A stretch of DNA of 64,000 bases from Phorcus lineatus (lineage: Eukaryota; Mollusca; Gastropoda; Trochida; Trochidae): assembly GCA_921293015.1 (NCBI GenBank), contig OV121088.1, forward strand, positions 25,829,645 through 25,893,644, written 5' to 3'. The notes below the pieces were generated by a model. The model had not been told where the DNA came from, searched no databases, and worked only from the letters and a program-made list of their open reading frames with translations. Positions 45,750 to 59,200 of the stretch are shown piece by piece (position 1 is the first letter of the stretch; the number at the start of each line of letters is the position of its first letter). The position numbers were made by a program, and so were the translations under genes.

Positions 45750-48700
45750 ATGTCTTCCGAAAGCGGACTCGATATGGAAGGATCTGATCACTTTGAATAC
45801 CCTCCAACTGATGAAAACCTTCCGGAGTTTCCGACTGGAAACTATCCAGGGCTTCCTGAAGACGACGGAAGTTTTGATGAATACCCACTACCCCCTGAGG
45901 AAATTGATGAAATCCCGAGCAACATTAAAAGGTGAAATTTCGCTCATACGGATATTTGTAATAAACTTTGTAAGAAATTTATGAACTAATTAATCTATAA
46001 TGAACTTCTGCACACATTTCAGGTAATAGTCGTTCTCATTTCGATCACTGAAATAATCTATATACCGTATTTCCTTGAAAAGTGGCCGGGGGTGCGCCTG
46101 TTTAAAAAAAAAGACGCCGGGTCTCGAATAGACGTCGGGGATAAGCCTACTTATTGATTTTTATATGAATAACCGAATCTGTCCATATCGGAGATATGCA
46201 ACATGCTATCATATGTTCAAGTAAAATTTTGAATGAATATTCACCCAAAACAGTCATTTTTTAAGTATGTTTGTATTGATTGCATGAATACTTGTGAAAT
46301 GTTGATGATTTATCTTACAAAAAATATACAGAGGCCGGACTCTTATAGACACCGGAAATGCTGGTGATCCGAGGAAACACTGTATTTTCACTTAATAGAG
46401 GAAACACTTTTTGATTGGAAGACAGGCTAATTCAATTTAAGCATGCTAGAAACATAAGCTACTGATTTCACACTACACTATGTGTTGTGCTTGTACCATA
46501 TAAAGCCTGCCATTAAGGGAATCAAACCATATTTGGAGAGAAATTCAATACATGGGGACTAACAATGGTTAGTGCACATCGTATTTCCTCTATTAAGTGA
46601 GGGTGATTTTTCGAAATTAAGTGCCTATGTTTATTAAGAAGCTGGTAACTGACCCAGCAGACCATGAAGAATACCGAATGACTGCAAGCTTTGCAGTGAC
46701 TTATAATATTAACAAAAGCAAGGCAAACTAATTACCTCATCTCAATGAAATAACACTATTACTAACGAATTACTTTTTAAAAATTGCGATAAAGAATTCA
46801 ATAGCGATAAAAAGGTTGTCCCCCGTGATAAAGTACTTCCTAAAGGGATACCTTTCTATTGAAGAAATCTTCTTTCCAGTTTGGTTGACTTCACGTACAC
46901 TATAGAGAGGGAGGCGGTGGAAAAAGAAAACATGGAAGACCATAGGTCCGCCTTGGAGTTGTACAAGCGCCACGTCTCTGAATTACAGAGCATTCAACAG
47001 AGAGAAGACTATTTGAAGTTTCAGGTGAAAACGGCTTATCTTATATATGAGTGAATCAACACTTCAAACGAAATATTCTACCCAATCTCTTACTTTTGGT
47101 ACAGTAACTCCAGGACGACATATCGCATTTAGTTGGTCTTAATTACCAAACACCTTCCATATATACACCTTCTTGCAATGCCGACTATAGAATTCAATAT
47201 CCAAATAGTAACTCTGAAAAAAGTGTCAATTATCGTTGAAACTATTTACTCAATATTTTCAAATTATAAACTTTTACTGCATTAGTCCAGGTTGTTAAGT
47301 TTTGGGATCAAATTGGTTTTCCAAGGGAAGAGAGTGCCCAATACAAGAGCACATATTTTTAATTTATCTATCACAATAGCCCAATACCTGTGTGTTAACT
47401 CTTAACTATTAGGTTTCACACTTAGCTTAACGTTCCTTTGAGAACCGCTGCTTTTGTAATCTATAACCCTTGCAATTGGTAACATTCATTTTCGATTTAT
47501 TGCGGTCACTTTTCTTTACCTAGATCTATATACTATAGCATGCATACTGTCTAGACTTTGTAAATTGCTAATTAAGGTCATAAGGTTTTAAGGGTTATTA
47601 TTTTACTGTTGTAATTGGATTTATACTAATAAGATGAATTCCCTTCTTGTAAAGGACAAGTACCACGACTACATTACAGAGCGACTGAAGTTGTCGGAGG
47701 AGAAATGTGAAGAACTTGACGCTAAACTTATCCCCAGGTGAGATAGATCATGTCAGGGCCTTAAAGGGACACACTGTGAGTTGTCTGGGTCACATGTTCC
47801 ATGGCCACAGTTTCTGAAGGTGACATTTTATCTCGAATTGTTGACTGTTGCATTGCATGTTCATTCATGCATTTGGTGCCCAAAGAAGGTCATTGAAATT
47901 TATACAGTTTGAAAAGTTGAAAAATGTTGTTTTTCATGTAACACGTTCACAGACGGGCCTCAGAGACAAACTGTCCTTGATATTTTCGATATAATTGAGA
48001 AATTATGGTATACCTAACTCTATATATTACTTACACTATCTGCAATAGTACAAATCTTTGTACTTTTTTGGGGGACGAATCCTTTACAGTATTTCAACCC
48101 ACGGGTCACTTGTCCTTGACAAAGAAAAACGGTAATCGATCGAATCGTAAGGTTTTTCATATTTATGTATATAACACATTTTGATGATTTACGGTTTTGT
48201 ATGGTAGGGAGGGGCTCTCATTATCAGAAAAGCTTCGAGGTAAACTAGATGAGTTCAGAAGAAGTACACGTAGGAGGAGTGAAACGTGGTCAAGTACACA
48301 AACTGAAACATGTGAGGAAGATGAACAAGAAGACACATGCGATGAAGAACGGGAGGAGGTTCAAGATTTTGGAAAAACAAGTAAGGCTTGGGTTAATTAT
48401 GTCCATTCATCCTTCTGTTGCGTCATGCGATTCGTTATAAAACATACAGTGTATTTTTCGTAGGCTACAGTTCAGTTCAGTTCATTTATTACGTATAAAT
48501 GGCCATGAGGCCAACAGTACAACATGTGAAAAAAATATGATACATATACAATTGCTGCGCCACTAACAAAGATTATTTTAACTTCTAGACGTAAGGCAAT
48601 GCGTTCATATTGTCTCTCAGTTTAAACACCTTCTTTAAGAATATACAGAACTTGACTAAGTTATCATTATCAACTAATGAAAACAAGCTAATCAATTTGT

Positions 48701-51700
48701 TGATATGTGGGTGGGTGATGACAATAAGCTGGAAGATATCTACTCCTCAGGTCATGATATACTGGGCATACTAGAATTACATGGAATTCATCCTCTAGTG
48801 GTGATTTACAAAATGTACAAGTTGTATTGTGCAAGTTTCGTAGGCTACAATAGAATATAAAGAGTTCTCAAAGCGAGATTAACAAATGTAACCTAATTTA
48901 ATCCTGTCTTTTCTTTATCAATATGATTTTTTCTTAATACGAAGGTACCAGGTTCGGTTAAGCAAAGCGAATCCATCACCCTTACTTAAAGGATTAAAAG
49001 TTACTCACACTCGAATGGCCGCATTAAAAATGAAATAAATGATAAAAATATAAAATGGAAAAGAAACATTCATAACGATATTCATTATGAATACCTGGTA
49101 GTCTGATGGTTAAAAACATTCCCCGTGTTGCATAACTTAAGCCAACCCAACCCAACCAAAAACCTGCTTATTTTCGCCTTTTAGCATTTTCCCAAATTTG
49201 ATATGCTTGCTCGAGGCTGACGAATCTCGATAGGACAATGCTATTCTTAGCATTGTGCTTGTTTGAGGCTGCTAAGTTAGTTAGTAAGATAGACCTAGTA
49301 CATGTAGGAATATTGGTATACATACAGCTGCATACCGAAAGTTTGTTGACTTACATTTGAATCGGAGTGCAAATACCATGTAGTTTGGACGTCAATAAAG
49401 TATTTTAAGAAAAACTGACAAGAGATCACCCAGTGTGAAATAGACAGTTTTGAACCTATTTATGGATCGCATGGCCTTCGTGCAAAAATCAAAATTTTGG
49501 GATGTTAAAAAAACCCAGAAGGTGCAATATTTTCGAAATTTCGATTTCGTAAAATTTCGTAAATTTTTTCCGTATCGACTCTCTGAGAAAAAACCCAGCA
49601 CAACCACATTAACTAAATGCATTGAACAAACATGACTTGTGTTTGAAGCTGTTGATTACCTTTAAAGAAGTTTGTAAAGAAATTAAATAAGTGTTTTCGA
49701 AATGTTGACCCATGGTCACTTCAGTGACCTGCCAAAGTGTTACGATTGATTGTGGGGTATGATAAACATTTGCATTAAAGAAGAATGGATCTATACACAT
49801 GTAGTAAACATACAAAATCATACATTTCCTTTTCACAATGCTACGATGCCACAATTATTTCTGACTATGAAAGCATACTTAAGTGCTAGAAAATAGAACC
49901 GTACAAACCAATGCACTTTATTTTGTCTTTCAGAATCAGTTGTGGAGGTCATCTTTAACCAGATAGAAATCGTCGTGGTGAGATCCTGCACATGACATGC
50001 TTTCTTAACACATCTGTGCTCATTTTAAATGAAATTAGTCAGTATTTGTATCATTCGTTTCCCACATTCTTTACTTACCTCACACATATTACAGCTGGAA
50101 CATATTCTGAGCTAGTAATAAAGAATACTGATGAAGTACAAAATGTTACAAATAACTTTAGGGCTGTTCTCATACCTAACGAGACTGGAGTCCCTTCCCT
50201 TGTGCGGTGCACACAGGATTCTTGCAAGGGAGAAACCTGTCGAAGATGTATTGCAATATTTAAAAAAAACTACGATGCCAATGTTGAGATTGTTCACTAT
50301 AAGGTTATCAAAAACAACAACTTGAAACCATGGCTAACTCAAAACAGAGATTACATTTGGAGAGTGAGTGAGTGAGTGAATTGAGGTTTAACGTTGCTTT
50401 CAAGAGTATTTCGCTTATATCGCGGCTGCTAGTATTATTGCAGGGAGAAAGCCCGCGGCACCATTGTGGCTATGCATTGCGGTGAAACCTGCGAGCGTCG
50501 GCTGGAACTAGCGAACCATGGGTGTACATTTGGAGAAATAAGTTGAATAACCTCTGTGGGGAAAGAATGCTCATATATGATTTTTTTTTCAATTCAGTAC
50601 CAGCATCATGGTAAACATATTTAATCCTACGATAAAAAACCCCAGAGCAATTTGCTTTGTATTTCATCATTTTTTATATAATTTATAATAAAAAATAGTT
50701 AAACATAAGGCAAACTTTTCAAGAAGCACTAAGAGTACAGAAGACCTTTACAATTAATTATTCCGCAGAGAGGCAATGCGTCACAAAAACCTGTATACTA
50801 GATTACAATTATTTAAGAAGATTTGAGAGACATCATTTCAGCGTTTTGCTTCATTGCCTTAACCGTTGAAATCATGTGGTCAGTTACTTTGGCCAACAGG
50901 AAATAATAATTGAAAATTTTGTGATTCTTAGGCCCACAAATTACATTTCTAGAGTCGCAAGGTATGTTTGTAATAACTTTTTTTCGAAAAGGAATTTGGA
51001 GTGAAAGACTTTACACAAATATTTTATATTATGTTGCAATGTAGTCAGACGCAATAGCAGTCACAGCAAACCAGCATCTGACCATGAATGTGGGCCGAGG
51101 ACTGTCCCAGCATTTATACAACATAGGGGGGAGGGAAATTCAGGCAGAACTCGCGAAGAACTACCCGAAAGAGTTGACACCTGGCGAGGTGGTTAAATCT
51201 ACTTCCGGGAAGATGACCAATTGTAGATATATTTACCACGGTTATCTCCCCCATCTCTTTAAAGAAAAGAGTGAAGAAAACTATCAGGTAAAGTGTCCTT
51301 CTCACGTTTCTTATCATATTTCCTTGAATACAGGCGGGGTCAAGAATATTATCCAAGAAATAGGTCACCACAGGGTTTAAAGGGGCACAGAACATGTTGT
51401 TAGCGTCAAATCTGTCAAATTCAAGAAATTGTGTTCTGCCACCGAGAAGTAGTGGTTCTTTCTGAGAATTACCCCATGTTTGCTGATCAGTTTAATAATC
51501 TACCAATGAACAGGTTGAGGGGTGGGATTTGTTTAGTAAGTCATAACTAATATTTATGTAAATGATACGCAGTATTTAGACTTCCGACTATTATGGAAAG
51601 AAAGAAAATATTATAATGTAGAAAATACATGTAAGTTTTGAATTTTCGAATTTTATTCTTAACGTATTGTAATTTGGTTCTTATCAAAGCCACATGAAAA

Positions 51701-54700
51701 AAATGAGAAAAATACTCTTTGTCGTTTTCGTATAATCACATTCAATAATAATGCATCAGTTTATCCTTGTTGCTATGCTTTATCCTGCAAAATAATAGAA
51801 AAGGCAGGGCTTAAATCGACGCTGTAGCTGAAGGTGGCAGGTATTATTCGAGGATCTACATTTGGTAGAATGTGTTTTTATCCTTACAAACAAAAATGTA
51901 GAAATTGTTTGAATATATAATTTGAGTTTCATTTCAGTTTGGTCTTATTTTAATGAGATTGATATTCAGGCACTGAAAGATTTGATACAAAACACACTGA
52001 GGATGGCTACTGAAGACGAGATGAAGACGGTGGCAATGGTCGCGTTCGGGACAGGGAATCTTGGGTATGACGGTGAACGTGTCATTGAAATTATGTTCAA
52101 AGGAGTGAGAGATTTTTTCGCAAAGCATTGTTCTTCTCTGGAAACCGTCTACTTCGTCATCCGACCACAGTCCTCAATTCTGTTGAGAAAAGTGAGCATG
52201 CGTTTAACTTTTGTGTATCTAAATTCAATTTCAACTGCAATGATACTTTCATTGTCGCGGCATTTAAAAGAATCATTAGAGTTGTTATCCCTCATTCTTT
52301 AAGAAATAGATTTTATAATGCGTTTATTCTCTTTTTAAAGGGTTTGAAGGTTAAATTTGTTGAGGTATAAATGTCGGAGCTTGTCCTGCACCTGCTCTAT
52401 GACGTTATCCATTTTTCAGTTTTAGTGGTCAGTTTATATGTCCAGTGAACAATTAATTATCTCTGATTGCTCTTGTCCGTCAATCCATATCCTGGTATTT
52501 ATATGTATAACACATCACTGACTTGTGACATTTGCCTTCCATGACGTCACTTAAAAATGTTGACGGTGGTCTAACTCAAGCTGATATAAGTACAATTATA
52601 ATGTTTCTCGCTTTTTTATGTTTGTCCATATCTTTAGAAATGCATTTCTTCTGGACCTTGTATCTGTTAACAATGTCTGTCAATTTTAGAAGTTACTCAC
52701 GTTTTCGTGTTTTGGGTGGTTTGTTGGGGTTCGTACATGTTATTTCCATAGTTGTTTGACATTTGTGTGATTCTCACATTTTGTTTTTCCCCAAAATACT
52801 TTAAAATATTATTTAACTCAAAGTTAAAACACTTACTAAGGTTTTAGGCACTTTTAACTGTTAACTGTCAATATCATAGTAATCCTTTTTTAGTTAAAAA
52901 AAGTGATGTTTGTTATGCAGATTATTTTACCCAAAATCGGTCTTCATCAGATATAAAATGAAATAAAACTTTACAGTTTTTAAAACCAATCGTACTTATA
53001 TGTTTTTTTGATACCAATGATCCTATTCAACGTACGACCTTTACGTTGGGGCTTTGATACATTCCAAGATATGTGTGGTTTCATGACACACCTTGTCTTT
53101 AAATATTTCACAGCTCTTTCTACTAGAGGAGAGCAGTTACCGACTCAACAGTAAAAAAGTCATTGAATTAACAACAACATTCAAAGGTAGATGAAAAATT
53201 CAATCCTCATTTATCACATTTGTCATTAATCCATTCACATGTTTATGAAAAATCAATCCGGATTTTTTTCATTGCTAAATATATTGTACACATATTGTAA
53301 TCGATTCACATGTTTATGAAAAATCAATCCGTATTATTTTAATTTCTAAATATATTGTAGACATATTGTAATCGATTCACATGCTAATGAAAAATCAATC
53401 CGGATTTTTCATCTCTAGACATATTGTACACATATTTTTTACGTTTCATCCATTTTATTTAAACAATGAAGACCTGACAGTTAACGTAATCATATGAAAA
53501 ATTGATAATAATAATAATAAATTACCTAATATTTTAAAACTTATTTTTTCCAAAAATATCGAACAAAATTGATGTAGCATATCTGCTGTATAAGTTTTTG
53601 TTTAATCCAGCACTTGAACATGACAGTGACATAACCTGCGAAGCTCGGTTTGAGATGAAACAGAACTTTCTACAAGTAACAAATGGAACCTTTGAACAGG
53701 CCAAGAATATTGCCGAGAAGATGATCATCATTTGGAATCAGGAACACGTTAACAGTAGGTAGTGCAAGATTTAACTGCTAGAAAATATCCACCCGGCTTC
53801 ATATGTGCATCTATAATAGCGAGGTGGATGGGTACTATTAGGCTTTTTAGGAACGATATTTTCAAAATGTTTTATTTATTATATTTGATCAGAGAAAATA
53901 TACATTTTATATCTGTGTAATAAGTAACTTTATTCAACGCATACACTCCTTTTTAAATTCGAAGTTATATAGTAATCCGGCGGACGCCTCACCTATTTTG
54001 CGTCAACGGTTACGTACCCTTTTGAAAATATAAAAACCGGGATTCATTAGAAATTTGACGTATTTACTTGCCGATATCATGGAGGAAAAGTTGGAGAGAT
54101 TCAAACAGTTAGTGCTATTTCTTCAGGCTGTAGGGTCAATCTGATTAAAATCGACCATGGAATAATTTGTTTTAATTACTCTCTCTGGATTCGAAATCAT
54201 CTTAATATTTTCATCTTGCCTCTTAACAACGGTTGTTTTTTGGATGATTTTTTAACGATAAGGTGCTTGTCTTAAATTGATTTTCCCGCATATCGACCCT
54301 TTCGATGTATGTACAAGGTATGTATATGATATCGGATTATATATCCGACATAGTTCTAACGTGTAAGAAATGTGTTATTAAGCATTTAACTATGTTTTTC
54401 TTTTACAGAGGAAAAAGAGAATCCCATCATCTCCTGTTTTGATGAATCAACTCAAAACCAGATCCATCTGCAGTACGGTCAGTATATAAGCATAAAGCTG
54501 CGTACCGAATGTTTGTACACTAAATACTGTATCATTTGACTTGGGTTGAGTTTGGACGTCACTTAGATAATTTCAGTAGAGAAGACAAAGGATCACTCTT
54601 TGTCCTTGTGTAAAATACTTACATTCGAATTTTGCAGACTAGAATACACAGAAGGGGTCACAATTTCGAAAGTCTTTGCTTTTCGATTAAAAAGTTCCAC

Positions 54701-56224
54701 GGCTACTCTTGAGAAAAGAATTAGCACAGTTACATTGACTAGGTAAAAGGAACAACCATCAGTTGTATTTGATGAAGTTGATCAGTATAAGTATTTTAAT
54801 AAGTTTTAATTTAGTGTTTTACATAAAGCTATGTTTTAACGGTTGAGTTTGGTATTCGAATGCCTTAATGTCCAATGGATCTGAACTTCTGTATTGAAAA
54901 TTTAACGAAATCTGTTTCTTTATCACATTGCCACGATGCCCCAGATTCAGATTCAGATTCTGAATCTGCAATCTGAATCTGCTACGATGCCTCAAAGACA
55001 ATCCATATAATGATATGTGCACTAGGATATGCAGGTATTCAGGTATTCAACTGTACACTTATAATATCCAATCATGGGTTACATCTAGGCTTCCTCGTCA
55101 CTGTCGCTAATAATTGGTGACGCCTAAATTATAGCAGATGTCCTATTTCCCATGAATAATACTACAAGCTTAAAAGTAAGTTTTAAATCTTTCATGATCA
55201 ATTTGTAATATGTTTCTTAAGAATTTGAATAATCGGGTTTTAATCCCGTGAACGAGTTCTCGAAAAGCAAAAAAGCTCAAAACATTTTCGATATTCTACC
55301 TTAAAGGAATACAGCTGAAGCGCAAAGATTTGAATTTTGCAACAGACGACACATCCATACCTGGTACCCAACTAGTACACGTGCGTTGTGACAGTGATAG
55401 TGACGTACACGTGACGAAAGCTCTCGTCACTGGTCTGAAGCTGGTCAAGGCCAATGATCCACGAACAGTCGCTCTACTTGTAAAGACCGATGGTAAGTTA
55501 GGCTTGATATCCAGAAGCCATTTTAAGTGAGTGACGGTGTTATAGCAAATTTGTCTTCGTAGAGAATGCTAAAACCAATGGCAAGTAGGGTCATTAATCC
55601 AGAATAGCAGGGAGAGACGGCATTAAAACTGAATTGTCTTTGGAGAGAATCCCAGAACTGTTAAAACGTTAGAGAGTACGGCTTGAATTAAGAATTTATA
55701 TCTGAGACATGTTCCGTATTTTTGACTTAGTGGAGAGTTTCTTCAAATGGAAATGTTTTTTTTCAGAAACTAATCAAGATGGGATTACTATTTATGTGTG
55801 ACTTGATGAAGTTCGAAAATTATAAGCATGCGATATGTCAGGAGTTACTTTTTTGAATTAGCGCGAGGGCATCTTCAAAGAGAAATGCTATTCTCAGAAA
55901 CTAGCATATATGGGTTTACCAAATGTTAAGTGTGGCTCAAGGTGGGGTGGGTGTTCGAGTTTTTGTTCTCCTTTTTGAAAAATGGTTATAGGTAATTTTT
56001 ATGAATTCCAAGAGTAAAACAACGCTAATCCGTCATTGAAAATACTTGATCCACAAATGCTTTTCATTTAAGGAACACGGCCCTGGCAGCCCCATATAGC
56101 CGCAAAGAACATATTAGAAGCAACGAAAAGAAGACAGGTCCAACATTTAATAGTGAGGGTTGTCATTCTGGACAGATCTTTGTACATCCCCTTCCTCTAT
56201 GCCATGATGGACCTGATTCGCTGA
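45750..56224 (+). CDS. Macro-domain gene 2: acidic/coiled-coil + macro + degenerate macro-like protein, paralogue of gene 1
   Basis: Exons by eye: 45750-45931, 46880-47024, 47655-47737, 48208-48380, 49934-49977, 51045-51287, 51970-52191, 53114-53186, 53611-53754, 54409-54477, 55307-55492, 56073-56224. Total 1716 nt, 571 aa plus stop. The N-terminus is acidic and Pro-rich (YPPTDENLPEFP, EYPLPPEEIDEIP), then a charged helical, probably coiled-coil region (EREAVEKENMEDHRSALELY, EEDEQEDTCDEEREEVQD). The macro domain (51045-52191) has lost the usual binding loop (SDAIAVTANQHLTMNVGRG) but keeps VAFGTGNLGYDGERV. Then come the same linker exons as gene 1 and a macro-like C-terminal half. A splice acceptor (TTATTCATAG) 13 nt before the ATG implies an upstream UTR exon. 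AATAAA follows the stop at 56269-56274. No ADP-ribosyltransferase domain. Confidence 0.72.
46064..46384. mobile_element. MITE-like repeat with CCGTATTTCCT ends
   Basis: The left end ACCGTATTTCCTTGA and right end CGAGGAAACACTGTAT are imperfect inverted repeats around a GGCCGGGGGTGCGCC-rich interior. This design (TACCGTATTTCCTCG plus GGCCGGG) is a common invertebrate repeat type. A further inverted pair (CACTTAATAGAGGAAA near 46390 and TTTCCTCTATTAAGTG near 46585) lies next to it. Located in the first intron of gene 2. Confidence 0.5.
48470..48835 (-). mobile_element. Antisense LINE 3' fragment with 14-bp TSD
   Basis: 366 bp between direct repeats TTTCGTAGGCTACA (48456-48469 and 48836-48849). 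On the minus strand it ends in GTTGGCCTCATGGCCAT and a (TGAAC)n tail, the same 3' design as the LINE pieces at 19.9 and 21.4 kb. It lies in the intron 48381-49933 of gene 2. Confidence 0.75.
50364..50524 (-). mobile_element. SINE-like element with (TCAC)n tail and 12-bp TSD
   Basis: 161 bp flanked by TACATTTGGAGA (50352-50363 and 50525-50536). It starts with (GTGA)n on the + strand, so it reads on the minus strand with an ACTCACTCAC 3' tail preceded by AAAGCAACGTTAAACC. This tail design is familiar from repeats abundant in molluscs. It sits in the gene 2 intron 49978-51044 and makes part of a spurious ORF. Confidence 0.7.
51045..52191 (+). other. Macro domain of gene 2 (exons 51045-51287, 51970-52191)
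   Basis: The first strand comes from exon 49934-49977 (SVVEVIFNQIEIVV). The first exon has 81 codons against 88 in gene 1, the second 74 against 75. The Asn-Ala-Ala-Asn-type motif reads VTANQHL and the Gly-rich loop NVGRG; the later GTG loop is intact (AFGTGNLGYD). Binding may be altered. The pair of exons is phase 0 on all sides. Confidence 0.65.
52192..53113 (+). other. Intron of gene 2, no feature seen
   Basis: Donor A|GTGAGC and acceptor TTTCACAG. Short open frames without likeness. Confidence 0.45.
53228..53445. repeat. Three tandem units of about 71-72 bp
   Basis: Each unit has ATTCACATG, TTATGAAAAATCAATCCG, TAAATATATTGTA and ACATATTG. Located in the short intron 53187-53610 of gene 2. 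Confidence 0.8.
55307..56224 (+). other. Degenerate second macro-like domain of gene 2 (exons 55307-55492, 56073-56224)
   Basis: GIQLKRKDLNFATDD, VHVTKALVTGLKLVKAN, RTVALLVKTDG, HIAAKNILEATKRRQVQ and HLIVRVVILDRSLYIPFLYA match the order of gene 1's 34539-35339 module, exon by exon and in the same phases (1 to 1). The chain ends MMDLIR-stop, so the last two exon parts of gene 1 (DNKLHPPADIDM and the 38044 exon) have no counterpart. Confidence 0.5.
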
Positions 56225-56274
56225 CTTGACAAGCAGAAGGTGAACATTCATAAAGATGGACCAATCTAATAAAT

Positions 56275-59200
56275 AAATAATAATTAACTTCATAATGTTG
56301 CTTCAATAGGTTATACACATTAATCTCCGTAGCGTATATTAAAATCTTAATTAATTGAGATTAAAAGATTGGCATAAGTAACGTAATTTCTCGTACAATC
56401 CTGCTCCATCAGGGTTTCAGACATCTCTCGGCGAGGCTCCTTCAGCATCCTAATGCTTTTTACTTTTACTTACTAAGGCATTTACTTTGAATAGTTTTCA
56501 ATATCTAGCCAATGAAATGTCATTAAATCAAGATAAACCCTGTGAATTGATGAGGCTGAGATATTTTGATTTTAAGGCTCCACTTGTAACGACATTTATT
56601 GGCTAGGAAACAAATGCTTAACATAGCGATGAGAGGCCAGCTGTACTTAAATAAAGAAAATGCTATATAATGAGTGTAATGAGATTAATGCTATTCGGTA
56701 CAAGTTATGACTGGTACAGGGAGTCCTAAGTTGACCGCCCAAATTTCGACGCTTTCAATAAAGAAACATTTTCATCGAATTACATTTTGATAACAAATTG
56801 AGTATATAGATTAATATTTGACAAAAGAAAATATAAGTCCTTTATTTTAAAAACAATGCCGTGGACATTTCCATGGTAATTGCCATGACAATATAAGCCT
56901 TGTTGAAAGGTATACCCTGATAATGCAGGATGTGAATTCATCTGTTGGTTAAAGTAGCAACATTGGTTTATAAATCATATCTTTATTCATTATCATATCG
57001 ACAAACATTAAGTTTAAAATGTTTAATTACATACAATTTATCAATTTGTCGTCAAATATGACCATATATTATATAGTTTCTATCTCTATTTTTTCAAACT
57101 AAGTGTAATGACTTTCAGTCTGACCATATTTTATATAGTTTCTATCTCTATTTTTTTCAAACTAAGTGTAATGACTTTCAGTCTGGTTTAGATAATGAAA
57201 TAATTATTGAAAAATATCCCTGTCATTACATGTTTAATTATCCCTGTCAGGTACATCTGAAGCCACAATTAGTGAGATCATGTCAAGAAAGTACATACAA
57301 TTTTATGTAATTTTAAACATTTTATTCCTATTTTTTCCTGAAGGAATTTTAATTTCATTCTTAAAAAATTATTTTCAAATAACACAGTACATTTTGTTCA
57401 TCAATATTTCTTCTCACATTCAAACTTTGCTGCAAATAAGACTTGTCCCCTTGTCTTTTTCAGATGAAGGCGTTGGCGAAATCAGATGCGGTATATAAAA
57501 TCAAATACTTACAACGCATTAACATCGACGTGTTGGCGTCAGTATTGATAAGTGATTGGATAACATCGCTTATTGAACATTTTGGTTTTATGTTTTATCT
57601 CTCTAATGTTGCTGCCCCCACCTTACTCAAGGAATGTTTATAAAGAGTCTTTATTCGGTTTTTGGCTAATTCTACAGAACCTACAAAACCACAAAGTGAA
57701 AGTTAAAATCATACATGAAGTATGTATGTTTCATGTTTAAAGACAATTATGGTACATCAGTGGGTTTTTAATACATCTATGATTTGACCTAAACTCTTCA
57801 AAGCATTAACAGGAAGAATAATGTGTAATCCATAATTCAAGTTCGTCTTTCGAAGTAGAAGGCTTCTGTGTCTAAGCATGATGTCTTAACATGAACATAT
57901 TTTGATAATGAATTAAACCAATTAAATATGTCAGGTTGATTAAATACTTGATACATTGCATAAAATATTTGAGACATATATAGGCTTTTATTTAAAAAGC
58001 ACTGTCCTAGTTTATACAGTAATGCGCTAAACGTTATGAGTTCTAATTGTTCATGCATAAAGAAGACATAAAGTTTTTAATCTTCACACATCACTAAAGT
58101 AATACTACCAAATGATTCTTTTAAAATATACGCAATTAATCTGCTGAAAGCCAGAGAAACCTTCGTATTAAGACAGAGGTTGTATAGCAAATTATGACGG
58201 AGGTACATGTAACTATGTTGTGAGAGAATAGTTCCTCTGATGTTTGAAAGTGTTCAAGAAATCTGGCTGTAGTAAATCAAGAATCCCGTGATGTTTGTAA
58301 TTTGAAGTGATGCTCATTTTTCTTCACTTCAAAACATGTGGATTTGGTTAATTGAAATACTTTTATATTTGTAGAAAAACATAATCGAATTTTTAAGAAG
58401 TGTTGCAGGGTTAATCCTAAAAGCATGTTGCACAGCTAAAAAATTTGAAATAAATTTTTACAATTTTGCCACAGCTTGGTTGTCGTTTTTAAGAAACAAT
58501 AACCTATATTCTGAGATGGACTATGAGTACTGATTATTCATAAGAATATAAGACAAAATCCTGATTCATGACTTCACTGAAGCAAAGCTGTAATACTATT
58601 GAAACGAAAATGCCGAGATTGAACAACTGGAAGCCGGCGAATCAAAGTCTTTTGTAGCTCAACACTTTCATCAATCTAATATCTCCCGTCCCTTGGACCG
58701 TTATGTACAGACAAATTCAATGCACTATCTGAAATGTGACGGTGTTATGAGTCAATTGTAATATATGTAGATACGTATACTATAACACTTGCAGCAAATG
58801 GTAATAACTCTTGACGTATACTGTAATTAAAACGCAAATTGTGATTAATCCTTACGTTAAGTGTAATACGCGAATTGTAATGAAAACTGGAGTAAATTCT
58901 TCATATTCTTGCGGTATAGTGCAATAATTATTTCCGTAAATTGTGATAACCGACCTATTAAGTGGAATTAAGCCTACCTCAAAATCAGCTTCACTTAAAT
59001 AGAGATTTCAATTGACATATCAAGAAATATTCTTCAAGAAGTTTCAGTTTGATTCATTTCATGCAAAAAAATACATAATTGAGGTTATACACTTTTCGTT
59101 GTACAGTACAACTCGGTACTTCTTCATATTAGTAATAAAATATTATTACATGCAATCTGTATGTCTTGGACAATTGCCATTTTGTAGATGGACTCCCGTC

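Noticed and set aside
49992..50375. 127-codon frame between gene 2 exons, with a Cys-rich part (CTQDSCKGETCRRC)
   Set aside because: Lies in an intron by the paralogue comparison and runs into the SINE-like element; no recognised domain. A cryptic exon is not fully excluded.
57464..57642. Frame MKALAKSDAVYKIKYL... after a good acceptor
   Set aside because: No likeness to gene 1's C-terminus. Kept only as a possible alternative last exon in the intergenic note.
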